Source of the DNA: Hoylesella marshii DSM 16973 = JCM 13450
Lineage (GTDB): Bacteria > Bacteroidota > Bacteroidia > Bacteroidales > Bacteroidaceae
Assembly: GCF_000146675.1 (NCBI RefSeq)
Contig: NZ_GL397214.1
Coordinates: 192,824 to 256,823 of the forward strand
Direction of reading: 5' to 3'
DNA length: 64,000 bases
The notes below the pieces were generated by a model that saw nothing but the letters and a program-made list of their open reading frames with translations, was not told where the DNA came from and made no database searches. Each line of letters begins with the position of its first letter. Within the stretch, counting starts at the first letter, position 1. A program made the position numbers and the translations under genes. This document shows positions 27,109 through 35,971 of this stretch, piece after piece.

Positions 27109-27170
27109 CACAAAATAATGGCGAAGCCCTCTGGTGGGGCATAGCAGCAGATAAAATTGAACAGAAAGAC

Positions 27171-28208
27171 ATGTTACTTGAGAAAATAGAGCAACTTCTG
27201 CGCGAAGTAAGTGAACTGACGGCAGCCAATGCCGAAGAGATAGAGGCATTGCGGTTGAAGTATCTGAGTAAGAAGGGCGAGATAACGGCGCTGATGGCAG
27301 ACTTCCGCGATGTGGCTGCCGACCAGAAAAAGGCGGTGGGCATGAAGCTGAATGAACTGAAACAGACCGCTACGCGTAAGATTAACGAACTGAAAGAACA
27401 GTGCGAGACGGCAGAGACTGCCACCGACGACATCGACCTGACCCGCACGGCTTATCCCACGCCTCTTGGCACGCGTCATCCGCTAAACATCGTAAGAAAC
27501 CGCATCGTGGATATCTTCTCACGCATGGGCTTTACCCTTGCCGACGGTCCGGAGGTGGAAGACGACCTGCACGTATTTACGAAGATGAACTTTGCCCCCG
27601 ACCATCCTGCCCGCGATATGCAGGACACGTTCTTTGTGGACAACCATTCCGCGGATGTAACGAAGAACATCATTCTGAGAAGCCATACGAGTTCTGTGCA
27701 GGCGCGAGTGATGGAAACCACGCAGCCGCCTATCAGAATTATCTGTCCGGGGCGTGTTTACCGCAACGAGGCTATCACTGCGCGTGCTCATTGCTTCTTC
27801 CATCAAATAGAAGGCCTCTACATAGATAGGAACGTGTCTTTCGCAGATTTGAAGCAAGTGATGCTGATGTTTGCCCAAGAGATGTTTGGTGCAGAGACAA
27901 AGATACGCCTGCGTCCCAGCTATTTTCCCTTTACCGAACCCAGTGCGGAGATGGATATTTCGTGTCATATCTGCGGCGGCAAGGGTTGCGGATTCTGCAA
28001 GCATACCGGTTGGGTAGAGATTCTCGGTTGCGGCATGGTAGACCCGAATGTACTCGAAGCGTGCGGCATAGACAGCAAAGTGTATAGCGGCTATGCTTTC
28101 GGTTTAGGTGTGGAGCGAATCACGAACCTGAAGTATCAGGTAAGCGACCTGCGGATGTTCTCGGAAAACGATGTGCGCTTCCTTGACGAGTTTGTGAGTG
28201 CCGGTTAA
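27171..28208 (+). CDS. pheS: Phenylalanyl-tRNA synthetase alpha subunit
   Basis: Catalytic subunit (345 aa) of the alpha2-beta2 enzyme. I start it at ATG 27171 (MLLEKIEQLL), downstream of the promoter; the longer in-frame reading runs through the promoter. An N-terminal coiled coil (residues 1-85, tRNA-binding) is followed by the class II core: motif 2 around RVYRNEAITARAHCFFHQIEG, SYFPFTEPSAEMDI, and motif 3 GFGLGVERI-like FGLGVERITNLKY. Residues about 263-275 contain a CxxC-x2-CxxC-like cluster (CHICGGKGCGFC). pheT is not adjacent, which is common here. Confidence 0.97.
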   Translation: MLLEKIEQLLREVSELTAANAEEIEALRLKYLSKKGEITALMADFRDVAADQKKAVGMKLNELKQTATRKINELKEQCETAETATDDIDLTRTAYPTPLGTRHPLNIVRNRIVDIFSRMGFTLADGPEVEDDLHVFTKMNFAPDHPARDMQDTFFVDNHSADVTKNIILRSHTSSVQARVMETTQPPIRIICPGRVYRNEAITARAHCFFHQIEGLYIDRNVSFADLKQVMLMFAQEMFGAETKIRLRPSYFPFTEPSAEMDISCHICGGKGCGFCKHTGWVEILGCGMVDPNVLEACGIDSKVYSGYAFGLGVERITNLKYQVSDLRMFSENDVRFLDEFVSAG

Positions 28209-28217
28209 GACATACAG

Positions 28218-28262
28218 GAAAGCGGATTGAAACAATGGTCAATCCGCTTTCTTCTTTATTGA
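28218..28262 (+). terminator. pheS terminator
   Basis: Perfect 12-bp stem GAAAGCGGATTG / CAATCCGCTTTC (28218-28229, 28240-28251) followed by a T-rich stretch, 9 bases after the pheS stop. Confidence 0.8.
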
Positions 28263-28314
28263 GGTGTACGTGTGGCTTCCGTGGGATGAAACATATTATG
28301 CAGGAGGATAGACA

Positions 28315-29511
28315 TTGAATAAGGAAAGGCTTTTTACCCGCAGTTACGTCTGTATCATGGTTGCTAACTTTCTCTTGTACTTCGGGTTCTGGACGCTTAT
28401 ACCCGTTCTTCCGTTTTATTTGACGGATGAATACGGTTGTCGAGCTGGTGTTATCGGCATCGTACTGAGCAGTTATACGGTTTCTGCCCTCTGTGTCCGT
28501 CCCTTTTCGGGTTATCTGATGGACTCTTTCCCCCGAAAACCCATCTACTTGTTTTGTTACTTTCTGTTTACTTCTGTTTTCGTTGGGTATATGCTCTCGG
28601 GTGTGCTCACCCTTTTTATCCTGCTTCGTGTGATTCACGGAACAGCTTTCGGCGGAGTTACCGTGGGCGGCAATACGTTGGTGGTAGACATTATGCCGAG
28701 TGCAAGACGAGGCGAAGGGTTGGGATATTACGGACTGACCAACAACTCTGCCATGGCACTTGGCCCTATGGCAGGCCTCTTCATGCATGGGCATTTCTCA
28801 TACAATACCATCTTTCTTGTGGCTTTCGTCAGTAGTTTTACGGGCTTTCTGGCAGCCTCATTGGTGCAGACGAAGACGCGTCCTCCCGTGAAGCGCAATC
28901 CTGTTTCGTTGGATAGGTTTGTCTTGCTCAAAGGTATTCCCGTAAGCATAGCCTTGCTGTTACTCTCCATCCCCTATGGTGCTACCACCAATTTCGTAGC
29001 CATGTATGCCAAGGAGATAGGCCTCGATGTTCCGACAGGGTTTTTCTTCACACTGATGGCTGTCGGAATGGGGATTTCACGGATATTTTCCGGCCGTCAG
29101 GTAGACCATGGGTATATCACGCAATGCATACATTACGGCTATTATCCCGTTATCACAGCCTTTCTGTTGTTAGGCTCATGTCGGTTTATCCTCTCTGTCG
29201 ATACCGGAACAACCGTAGCCGTGTTCTACCTCGTGCCTCTTCTATTGGGTATCGGATTCGGTATTATGTTCCCTGCCATGAACAGCCTTTACATCAACTT
29301 AGCTCCCAATGATATGCGTGCCACAGCCACGGGCACTTATCTCACGGCGTGGGATGTGGGTATCGGTGTGGGTATTGTGTGTAGCGGGATAATAGCCGAA
29401 TGGTTTACTTTCTATATGGTTTATCTCATTGGAGCCATGCTGTGTCTTGTTTCTTTCCTTTATTTCAGCCGATATGTAACTCCTCATTATCGGAGGAATG
29501 CCTTGCGATAA
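28315..29511 (+). CDS. Major facilitator superfamily transporter
   Basis: 398-aa inner-membrane carrier with about 12 hydrophobic helices. The start is a TTG at 28315: AGGAGG lies 7 bases before it, and the next ATG would remove half of the first helix. After helix 1, GVIGIVLSSYTVSALCVRPFSGYLMDSFPRK contains the MFS loop 2-3 signature (described by position, residues about 43-73). A second loop occurs as GISRIFSGRQVDHGY. The family resembles multidrug or sugar exporters of the YfcJ/AraJ type, but the substrate is unknown. It begins about 60 bases after the pheS terminator. Confidence 0.88.
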   Translation: MNKERLFTRSYVCIMVANFLLYFGFWTLIPVLPFYLTDEYGCRAGVIGIVLSSYTVSALCVRPFSGYLMDSFPRKPIYLFCYFLFTSVFVGYMLSGVLTLFILLRVIHGTAFGGVTVGGNTLVVDIMPSARRGEGLGYYGLTNNSAMALGPMAGLFMHGHFSYNTIFLVAFVSSFTGFLAASLVQTKTRPPVKRNPVSLDRFVLLKGIPVSIALLLLSIPYGATTNFVAMYAKEIGLDVPTGFFFTLMAVGMGISRIFSGRQVDHGYITQCIHYGYYPVITAFLLLGSCRFILSVDTGTTVAVFYLVPLLLGIGFGIMFPAMNSLYINLAPNDMRATATGTYLTAWDVGIGVGIVCSGIIAEWFTFYMVYLIGAMLCLVSFLYFSRYVTPHYRRNALR

Positions 29512-29635
29512 GCGAGGGGTATTCGGATTTGCGCACAGCGTATCTCACAACGGGTGCTGATATGCTCTTTGCAAAGTGCAGAATGTATGTTTGAGGTATA
29601 GGACTTATACCCCATTAGATACGTAGGTGTTTAAA

Positions 29636-29697
29636 TTATCATCGTGGTGATAAATATTTTTCATCAGGTTGATAAATATTTATCACTAAGTTGATAA
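29636..29697. repeat. Array of three TTATCA...TGATAA palindromes, 22-bp period
   Basis: 18-bp units start at 29636, 29658 and 29680, exactly 22 bases apart: TTATCATCGTGGTGATAA, TTTTCATCAGGTTGATAA and TTATCACTAAGTTGATAA. A half unit (TTATCA) follows at 29703. The gap is convergent. Confidence 0.88.
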
Positions 29698-29860
29698 TTC
29701 GATTATCATAGTACAGAAGGGGTAACAGATGCCGTATCGTGCAGGTTCTCTCCCTATTATCTTTTGTCGAGAACCTATAAGACATCATCGGTTGTTGGAA
29801 ATCGGGGCAAATCAGCAAGGATACTTTACGCGAGTTCGGGATAAGGCAATCGGACTGTAA

Positions 29861-30116
29861 GCCCCCTCGGGGCGTAAGACCTTAGACAGGGTGTGAAGCT
29901 CGTAAGAGCGTAATTGAAAATCGCCGGCGCAAAACGGAACGTGAAGCGGAAAGGCAACCCCTGATAAGCATGTGTAGAAAGATGAACCCCGTAGGGGTGG
30001 CGGAGGGGGGAGGGTTAATGTTCTGTCGCCCCTTCAGGGCTTAGACTGCGGGAATCCACAACACAGGGGCTGCGCTATTGCTTACCCCTGTCTAAGGTCT
30101 TACGCCCCTTTGGGGC
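29861..30116. repeat. Element bounded by a near-perfect 31-bp inverted repeat
   Basis: The left arm (29861-29891) is GCCCCCTCGGGGCGTAAGAC plus CTTAGACAGGG. The right arm (30086-30116) is its inverted copy, differing only in the loop of the GGGGC hairpin. The 194 bases inside carry further hairpins: GCTCGTAAGAGC, CGCCGGCG, ACCCCGTAGGGGT and GCCCCTTCAGGGC. No open frame of note. It resembles REPIN/MITE-type sequence or a structured RNA. Confidence 0.75.
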
Positions 30117-30144
30117 TATTGGATAAGAAAATGCTATCGGTGCG

Positions 30145-33100
30145 TTATGGGTTTAACCATACATCCGTTTCGCGATAAGTCTCTGTGAACTGTCGGTGTA
30201 TGGTTTTCTTGATGTCTAAGAGGGAGTCGCCCATGGATTGTTGCTCCTCGGGCGAGATGCGTTTCCCAATCTGTATGGTCATGCGTCCGCTGTTACACAC
30301 GGGTGAGTGGAGTGGCATGAGGTCTTTCAGTCCGTGAAGGTAGACGGGAAGGAGGTCGACGTGGAGCAGTTTGGCCAGCAGGAATGCTCCGTTGTGAAAA
30401 CGTCCGATGTCGTCGCCCGTCACACGTTCTCCTTCGGGAAAGATGGCAATGCTGTAGCCTTGTGCCACGTGTTTGCCGCACTGTTCTACGATGCTGTCGA
30501 TGCCGTTGTCCATGGAAATAAAGTCGGCGAAGCATAGGATGCGGTGCACCACAGGATTGTGCCATACTTTTGTGCCCGTGACGATGAGGATGCGTGGTGA
30601 GAGCGCCATGAGGCATACGGGGTCGAGGAGAGACTTGTGGTTACAGATGATGATGGCAGGTCGGGCGAAGTCTTCTTTCTCGGGGTTGAGTAGGGTGGTC
30701 TTCACGCCGGCGATGTGGTGGATATCGTAGCGGAAGAGGTGGTACATCTGCCGGTGAAGCGTGAGCGTGCGTGCAGGTGTTTTCCGGCGAATCTTAAAGA
30801 GATAGATGCTGAGTAGCAAACCATAGAGTATCTGTCCGAGATAGACGATGGCATCAAAGGCCGTGACAACAAGCCGCCTGACGGTGATAGGAAAGGGACG
30901 TGGGCTACCGTCTTTATATGCGTAGAGCCATCCGAAGACTACGGGCGGCAATAGATAGGTCATGGCCACCACGGTTGCCATGCCCACGATGGTAATCTCG
31001 CCCAGTGAAGACAGGGCGGGATGGCGGGCGATAACGAGTGTGCCCATGCCGATAAACATGATGGTTGCGGAGAGGAAGATGCTGCGTTTATAGGAAGCAA
31101 GCATACGGCGATGGTGCGTGTGTTCGTAGAGGAGCCCTTCGGTCATGAAGATGCTGTAATCGTCTCCCTGTCCGAAGATAAACGTAGCGAGGATGATGTT
31201 CACAAGATTGAAGCTCATACCCAAGATGTGCATGGTGCCCAATATCCATATCCATGATACAGCCATGGGCAGAAAGGCGATGAGCGCATGCTCTATCTTG
31301 CCGAACGAGAGCCAGAGGAAGATGAAGACGATGAGCCCGCAAGCCCAGCCGATGTAGTTGAAGTTGTCGGACAGCGACGAGGCGATGGTGCTGTTCATGC
31401 TTTTCACATCGAATGCCCAGCGGCTGCCGTCGGCATTGCCATAACGGTCAATCAACTGTGGCACCTCGGCATTGGGTATGTTCTTTATGTGCACGGCGGT
31501 ATTCCCTATGATACGCGTGCCGATGCCGTTGTCGATGAGCGGGGCAAAGAAGCGAATGTCGTGGGGATGAAACGGAGTCTGCAACATGGAGTAGAAGTCG
31601 GCAAAAGCATCGGTAGAGAATCCGTTGCGTGCAGCCTCTTGCGGGAGCGTTTGCCTGAAGAGCGTTTGATGTCTCGTCAAGAAAGCATTCCACCGGTCAA
31701 TGCGGCGTTGTTGTTCTCTACGACTTGTGATAAAAGCGTCGGCTCCGTCGGCCTCGCTCTGTTCCAAAGCTTGGTCAGGGGTTGTTCCTTCATTGGCCAT
31801 ATACACTTGTGTGGTGCCGGCTTGCTCGTTGCGCATAACAGCAAGGTCGGCTAACAGATGGCGTTGGTCTGCCGAGAGGTAATTGATGTTCTGCATGTTG
31901 GTATCGAAGGCCGTAGACATGCTGAAATATCCCAATAGCAATGTCAGCCCTACAAAGGCGGTAATTATCCATTTGTTGCGTGGGTAGACAGGCGTGTACT
32001 CATCTGCATCTTCGGCACACTCTTCGCCATTGGCTTTTGCTTTTGTCCTTATATGGCAGAGGTGGGGTAGGAAAACCGTTACGAAGAGAATGGTGCCTAC
32101 GAGCATAAAGGCTGCAAAGATGCCCAAATCTCGTAGGGCAACAGAATTGAGCGGTATCAGAGCACAAAAGGCGCCTACGGTGGTAACGTTTCCTATCACA
32201 AGAGGTTCTATGAGGTCTCTCAACGTGTCGCGAGGCGATGGACGGTGAGACAGGTGTGCCACGAAATGCAGCGGGTAATTAACCGCTATACCTATAATAA
32301 TGGAAGCGATACCCAACACGATGATAGATACCTGCCGATGGATGAGCGACATGCCTGCCAAGGCAAGGAGCCAACCAAAGGCGATGGCTACGACAATCAG
32401 CAATATATGCCGCCAACTGCGCAGGGAATAAAAGAGGAGCGAGACGATAAGTATAATGGCGATGCTGACCGTCCATAGACCGTCGGTCTTTATCTGTTCG
32501 GCGTTCTGCACAGCTATGACAGGTGCTCCGGTGGTGAGTATCTGTACGTCGGTCATGCTTTGTCCGATAACCGAAGCGATGCTGTCGATACGTTCGATGA
32601 GTTTTGTGTTCTTTGCTGTCTCGCTCGCACCGTAAGGAGAGTCTATCATGATAATGGCGCGTTTGCCATCGGGGGAAAAGATGTAGCCGTCATTCAATTC
32701 ATATTTCATGGCAGCGTTGCCTGTTTGTAGTCGTTCCGCTATGGGTAAAAACAAGCCTAACGGGTCGCGCTCTACGTTCTGCGACAGCAAATTTCCCGTA
32801 GGAAACAGCAACATCTCCTTGTTTCGCTGCATGGCTGCGGCAATACTGTCGGGTGTCATCAGCTGTTCCATTCGCGAGAACTCGGCATCGGTGAGGAAGA
32901 GCGGTGCGTTGCGGTAAACAAATGAAGCTACATTGAGCAGCTTATCATAGTCTATCTGTGCCGTTATTGTCCACGACTGTTTGTCCGCTTGTTTCTGAAA
33001 GGCTGCGGCAGCTTCCGTAAGCCGGTCGGTATTTATCTGCGAGGTGTCTTTCATTTGTAATACCACAAATATGCGGTCGGCGGCATTCAGCTTTTGATAA

Positions 33101-33276
33101 ACAGCCATTGATTTGCGGTAAACATCGTTGTCGGGCAGGAAATCGCCAATGTCTTCGTTGAATTGCAAACGCATGGCCATGGCTGCTGATACCGTAACGA
33201 TACCAACCAATAATACTCCGCACAGCCCTTTGCGTGCGTGCAGGTAATCGTATAAACGCAGTAGGAATTTCGTCAT
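30145..33276 (-). CDS. MMPL-family exporter fused to a PlsC-type acyltransferase
   Basis: 1043-aa protein. The N-terminal part (about 1-790) is an RND/MMPL lipid exporter: one helix, a large periplasmic domain, helices 2-6 (residues about 240-410), a second periplasmic domain, and helices 7-12. The C-terminal part (about 860-1040) is a cytoplasmic 1-acylglycerol-phosphate acyltransferase with NHKSLLD (HX4D) and IFPEGERV. The chosen ATG overlaps the upstream stop by four bases (ATGA); the longer start adds three residues. It is last in a three-gene leftward set. It probably acylates and exports a lipid or acyl conjugate, whose identity is unknown. Confidence 0.88.
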   Translation of the reverse strand: MTKFLLRLYDYLHARKGLCGVLLVGIVTVSAAMAMRLQFNEDIGDFLPDNDVYRKSMAVYQKLNAADRIFVVLQMKDTSQINTDRLTEAAAAFQKQADKQSWTITAQIDYDKLLNVASFVYRNAPLFLTDAEFSRMEQLMTPDSIAAAMQRNKEMLLFPTGNLLSQNVERDPLGLFLPIAERLQTGNAAMKYELNDGYIFSPDGKRAIIMIDSPYGASETAKNTKLIERIDSIASVIGQSMTDVQILTTGAPVIAVQNAEQIKTDGLWTVSIAIILIVSLLFYSLRSWRHILLIVVAIAFGWLLALAGMSLIHRQVSIIVLGIASIIIGIAVNYPLHFVAHLSHRPSPRDTLRDLIEPLVIGNVTTVGAFCALIPLNSVALRDLGIFAAFMLVGTILFVTVFLPHLCHIRTKAKANGEECAEDADEYTPVYPRNKWIITAFVGLTLLLGYFSMSTAFDTNMQNINYLSADQRHLLADLAVMRNEQAGTTQVYMANEGTTPDQALEQSEADGADAFITSRREQQRRIDRWNAFLTRHQTLFRQTLPQEAARNGFSTDAFADFYSMLQTPFHPHDIRFFAPLIDNGIGTRIIGNTAVHIKNIPNAEVPQLIDRYGNADGSRWAFDVKSMNSTIASSLSDNFNYIGWACGLIVFIFLWLSFGKIEHALIAFLPMAVSWIWILGTMHILGMSFNLVNIILATFIFGQGDDYSIFMTEGLLYEHTHHRRMLASYKRSIFLSATIMFIGMGTLVIARHPALSSLGEITIVGMATVVAMTYLLPPVVFGWLYAYKDGSPRPFPITVRRLVVTAFDAIVYLGQILYGLLLSIYLFKIRRKTPARTLTLHRQMYHLFRYDIHHIAGVKTTLLNPEKEDFARPAIIICNHKSLLDPVCLMALSPRILIVTGTKVWHNPVVHRILCFADFISMDNGIDSIVEQCGKHVAQGYSIAIFPEGERVTGDDIGRFHNGAFLLAKLLHVDLLPVYLHGLKDLMPLHSPVCNSGRMTIQIGKRISPEEQQSMGDSLLDIKKTIHRQFTETYRETDVWLNP

Positions 33277-34424
33277 GGCGTGCAACGCATTATGTTTCGT
33301 TTTGAAATGACGGGGTTGGCATAGATACCGAGGAAGATATCGCGTATCGTGGTATCAGGCAGGCTATGCAGACGTTCTATGAAAGCGTTGCGTTCTTGAG
33401 AAGAATAATGAGTAGCGTGTTCGTTGGTTTGGTACATCAGGTCGTAGGCTATGTAGTGAGTGGGCATCAGTCGATAGTTGTCTATGATTCGTTTGTCAAT
33501 CAGTCTTGTCACGGCAGCAATGGCATCGTGTGCAGGCAAGGAGGCCAAGTTCATCAACTCTTCTGCTTGTAAGGGACGGCATATCTCGAAATGTACGCGA
33601 CCCTTAGATTGCATGATGCCCGTGAGAATACTGTGAATGTCTTCGCCCGCTTGCTTTACATATTTCGCCTTACGCGACAGAAAGAGTTCCTTCGCTTTCA
33701 GTAAATCGCAGGGCTCCCACTCATAGCTTACTGACACAGGTACGATGTGCAGCTCTGCTAAGGCTTGCATCTTATTCCGTCCGCCAGAGATGCTGAACAT
33801 GTTTACCAAGCCGGGGTCGGTAGCGTCTATGCCATTCTTAGTGCGGCCGTTGCGCTGCGCAATCCACACCGAGGCATGCTCATGACAGATAACATGGCGC
33901 ATATATTGCGACAGATGCAGCGAACTTCTATAGAACTCACGCGCCCGGCCACCCCGTTCTACGCGAAACATTTTATTACTCTTGCCGATGTCTACAATCA
34001 ACGGATGGCACATCAGGTTGGCACCGAAAGTAATCTCTGTTGTCTGAAAGCCGTTGTCCACTAAGGCATTTTGTAACAGCGAAGCATCAAGCACGATGTC
34101 TCTGTGGTTACTCACATACATATAGCTTTCGTTGGGAGACAGCCACTGCAGACCATCACAAGTGAAACTACTGACAGACCTTTTGATAACCTGCCGGTTG
34201 AAGTGATACATCACCTGACGCTGAAATGCGTTTATCGTCGTAAGGCTGTGCAACAACGACCGTACTTCCTCTAATGACGAGTCGGGAAATACATACTCAG
34301 CCATTGCCGGCAACCAACTACTCTCGGCAATACGATGCATAGCACCCGGTATTTCACTATCGCAATACGGGCGTATATCATCAAACGACTCCACAAATGA
34401 ATCTTCCCCAAAACGGTTTACCAT
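33273..34424 (-). CDS. Glycerol acyltransferase-like protein
   Basis: 383-aa protein of the large 1-acyl-sn-glycerol-3-phosphate acyltransferase group. The active-site block reads MYVSNHRDIVLDASLL near residue 100, where the histidine and aspartate are five residues apart (HX5D) or the nearer aspartate lies at HxD, rather than standard HX4D. FRVERGGRAREFY, WIAQRNGRTKNG and the VPVSVSYEWEP strand follow in the expected order for blocks II-IV. No membrane helix is obvious. It overlaps the MMPL fusion gene by 4 bases and follows the ligase by 4 bases. Confidence 0.82.
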   Translation of the reverse strand: MVNRFGEDSFVESFDDIRPYCDSEIPGAMHRIAESSWLPAMAEYVFPDSSLEEVRSLLHSLTTINAFQRQVMYHFNRQVIKRSVSSFTCDGLQWLSPNESYMYVSNHRDIVLDASLLQNALVDNGFQTTEITFGANLMCHPLIVDIGKSNKMFRVERGGRAREFYRSSLHLSQYMRHVICHEHASVWIAQRNGRTKNGIDATDPGLVNMFSISGGRNKMQALAELHIVPVSVSYEWEPCDLLKAKELFLSRKAKYVKQAGEDIHSILTGIMQSKGRVHFEICRPLQAEELMNLASLPAHDAIAAVTRLIDKRIIDNYRLMPTHYIAYDLMYQTNEHATHYSSQERNAFIERLHSLPDTTIRDIFLGIYANPVISKRNIMRCTP

Positions 34425-34428
34425 GATA

Positions 34429-35757
34429 CTATCTCTTACGTTCGTCTATAAATTTCACAGGCTTGCGACTCTTCGCCGGAAAGTTGATACGCCGAATCTC
34501 TTCCGCCGGCAATATCTCAACCATGGGTGCCACACGAATGCGAGAGCGGAAACTGTCCTTCAATTCCTTGACAATGGCTTCACGCGACTTGTGAAGATAA
34601 GCGGTTTTCAATCCCACTTTCACCACCACCTCATCCGTTCCTGCAACAGAATCGCGCACCACCACCACGTAGTTCTCCACACACGCAGCATTGTCGAGCA
34701 CATCATTGACCGCAGGAGGATAAAGCGTAGTGCCCTTCAGCTTAATCATGTTGTTCTTCCGACCCACCAAAGGTGTGAGCCGATAAGCACCGCGACCGCA
34801 TCTGCAACGCTCGACACACTTGGCTGCCATGTCGCCCGTACGAAACCGCAATAGCGGCATTGCTTCCACGCCCAACGTCGTAATAACCACTTCACCCACC
34901 TCACCATCTGGTACAGGTAAATCATCCTCGCCGATAATCTCAACGATAACCAACTCCGGATGCACATGACCGCCCATTCCAAACCGGCATTCCGAGAACG
35001 TAGCACCCATTTCCGTACTCGAGTAAGTGGCAAACAATTCCACCTCCGACCACTTCTCATGGATGCGACTCCCCAAGAGATTCAACGAGAAATCCTGTTC
35101 GCGCAGTCCCTCCCCAATACCGATGATACGCCTCACACTCGACTGACGATAATCAATTCCCCGTTCCTCGGCATACTCAATGAGCCGAAGAATAAACGAT
35201 GGTACACACATCACAGTGTCAGGACGCATCCTACTAATTGTATCCCACTGCAACTCCGGTATGCCGTTACCTACACGAATTATCCCAGCCCCCAGCCTGC
35301 GAAGCCCTAAGAAATAGGCCATACCAGCCATAAAGCGCTTATCCAGCGTCGTCATCAACTGCACCACGTTGCCTTTGCCAAGTCCGACACAAGCAAAAGA
35401 CTTCGCCTCGTTGAAAGCCAATCTATCCAAATCCTTATCCGTACAACCAAACGTCACAGGTTCACCCAGTGTGCCCGATGTCGTGATATAATCCACAATC
35501 TCTTCACGATCCACACAAAGGAAATCTTCGTTAAACAGCTGCAAATCCTTTTTCTCTGTAAAAGGAATTTGCACCAAATCCTCTATGCAGCCTATCTTTC
35601 CCTTGTCTATCCCATTCCGTTCAAAAAGCCGGCGATAGTAACGAGAGTTCCGTTCCAAATAGCCCAACTGCTCCCTCAACCGCGCATCTTGAAACTGTTT
35701 GATGACTTCAGCTGATTGAAACTCTATGTCCTCGCTTTCATTCCATTCGTAAAACAT
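34429..35757 (-). CDS. PaaK/CapK-like AMP-forming acyl-CoA ligase
   Basis: 442-aa adenylate-forming enzyme resembling phenylacetate-CoA ligase. Motifs: the phosphate loop YITTSGTLGEPVTFG near residue 93, ATYSSTEMG near 225, LRFRTGDMA near 315 and GRKNNMIKLKGTTLYP near 345. It should activate an aryl or fatty acid for transfer to CoA or another acceptor. I start it at ATG 35757. A TACTTTTG (35763-35770) sits only 5 bases before that ATG, so the message may be nearly leaderless. First gene of the set with the two acyltransferases. Confidence 0.85.
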   Translation of the reverse strand: MFYEWNESEDIEFQSAEVIKQFQDARLREQLGYLERNSRYYRRLFERNGIDKGKIGCIEDLVQIPFTEKKDLQLFNEDFLCVDREEIVDYITTSGTLGEPVTFGCTDKDLDRLAFNEAKSFACVGLGKGNVVQLMTTLDKRFMAGMAYFLGLRRLGAGIIRVGNGIPELQWDTISRMRPDTVMCVPSFILRLIEYAEERGIDYRQSSVRRIIGIGEGLREQDFSLNLLGSRIHEKWSEVELFATYSSTEMGATFSECRFGMGGHVHPELVIVEIIGEDDLPVPDGEVGEVVITTLGVEAMPLLRFRTGDMAAKCVERCRCGRGAYRLTPLVGRKNNMIKLKGTTLYPPAVNDVLDNAACVENYVVVVRDSVAGTDEVVVKVGLKTAYLHKSREAIVKELKDSFRSRIRVAPMVEILPAEEIRRINFPAKSRKPVKFIDERKR

Positions 35758-35971
35758 GCCTGCAAAAGTAGTAATAATTATTCTATCCACAGACACTCAC
35801 CCATGGAAATACACCGCGCAACCCTGCACATCACCCCTCAGCAAGCTCAGATAAACCGTCCATCCATCCAAGTTTATACCTCTTTCCTTAGCGCATTTGC
35901 CTATTTTATGTTATCTTTGCATCATCATCCGAAACAATCTATCGACACAATCCTTATCAATACTCATATAT

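Larger units (their letters stand above)
26722..27170. other. Intergenic region between nspC and pheS
   Basis: Contains the hairpin-ended repeat (about 26731-26880), then about 190 bases with nothing recognised, then the pheS promoter at 27078-27108. Confidence 0.65.
29512..30144. other. Convergent gap between MFS and MMPL genes
   Basis: Holds the TTATCA/TGATAA array (29636-29697), a CAGGTTCTC/GAGAACCT hairpin near 29743-29776, and the inverted-repeat-bounded element 29861-30116. No protein gene seen. Confidence 0.65.

Noticed and set aside
27057..27170. N-terminal extension of pheS
   Set aside because: It covers both boxes of a consensus promoter, and its residues do not resemble the PheS coiled coil.
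29720..30140. Group II intron remnant
   Set aside because: No domain V-like hairpin or maturase was seen; the inverted arms and G/C hairpins fit a small repeat element better.
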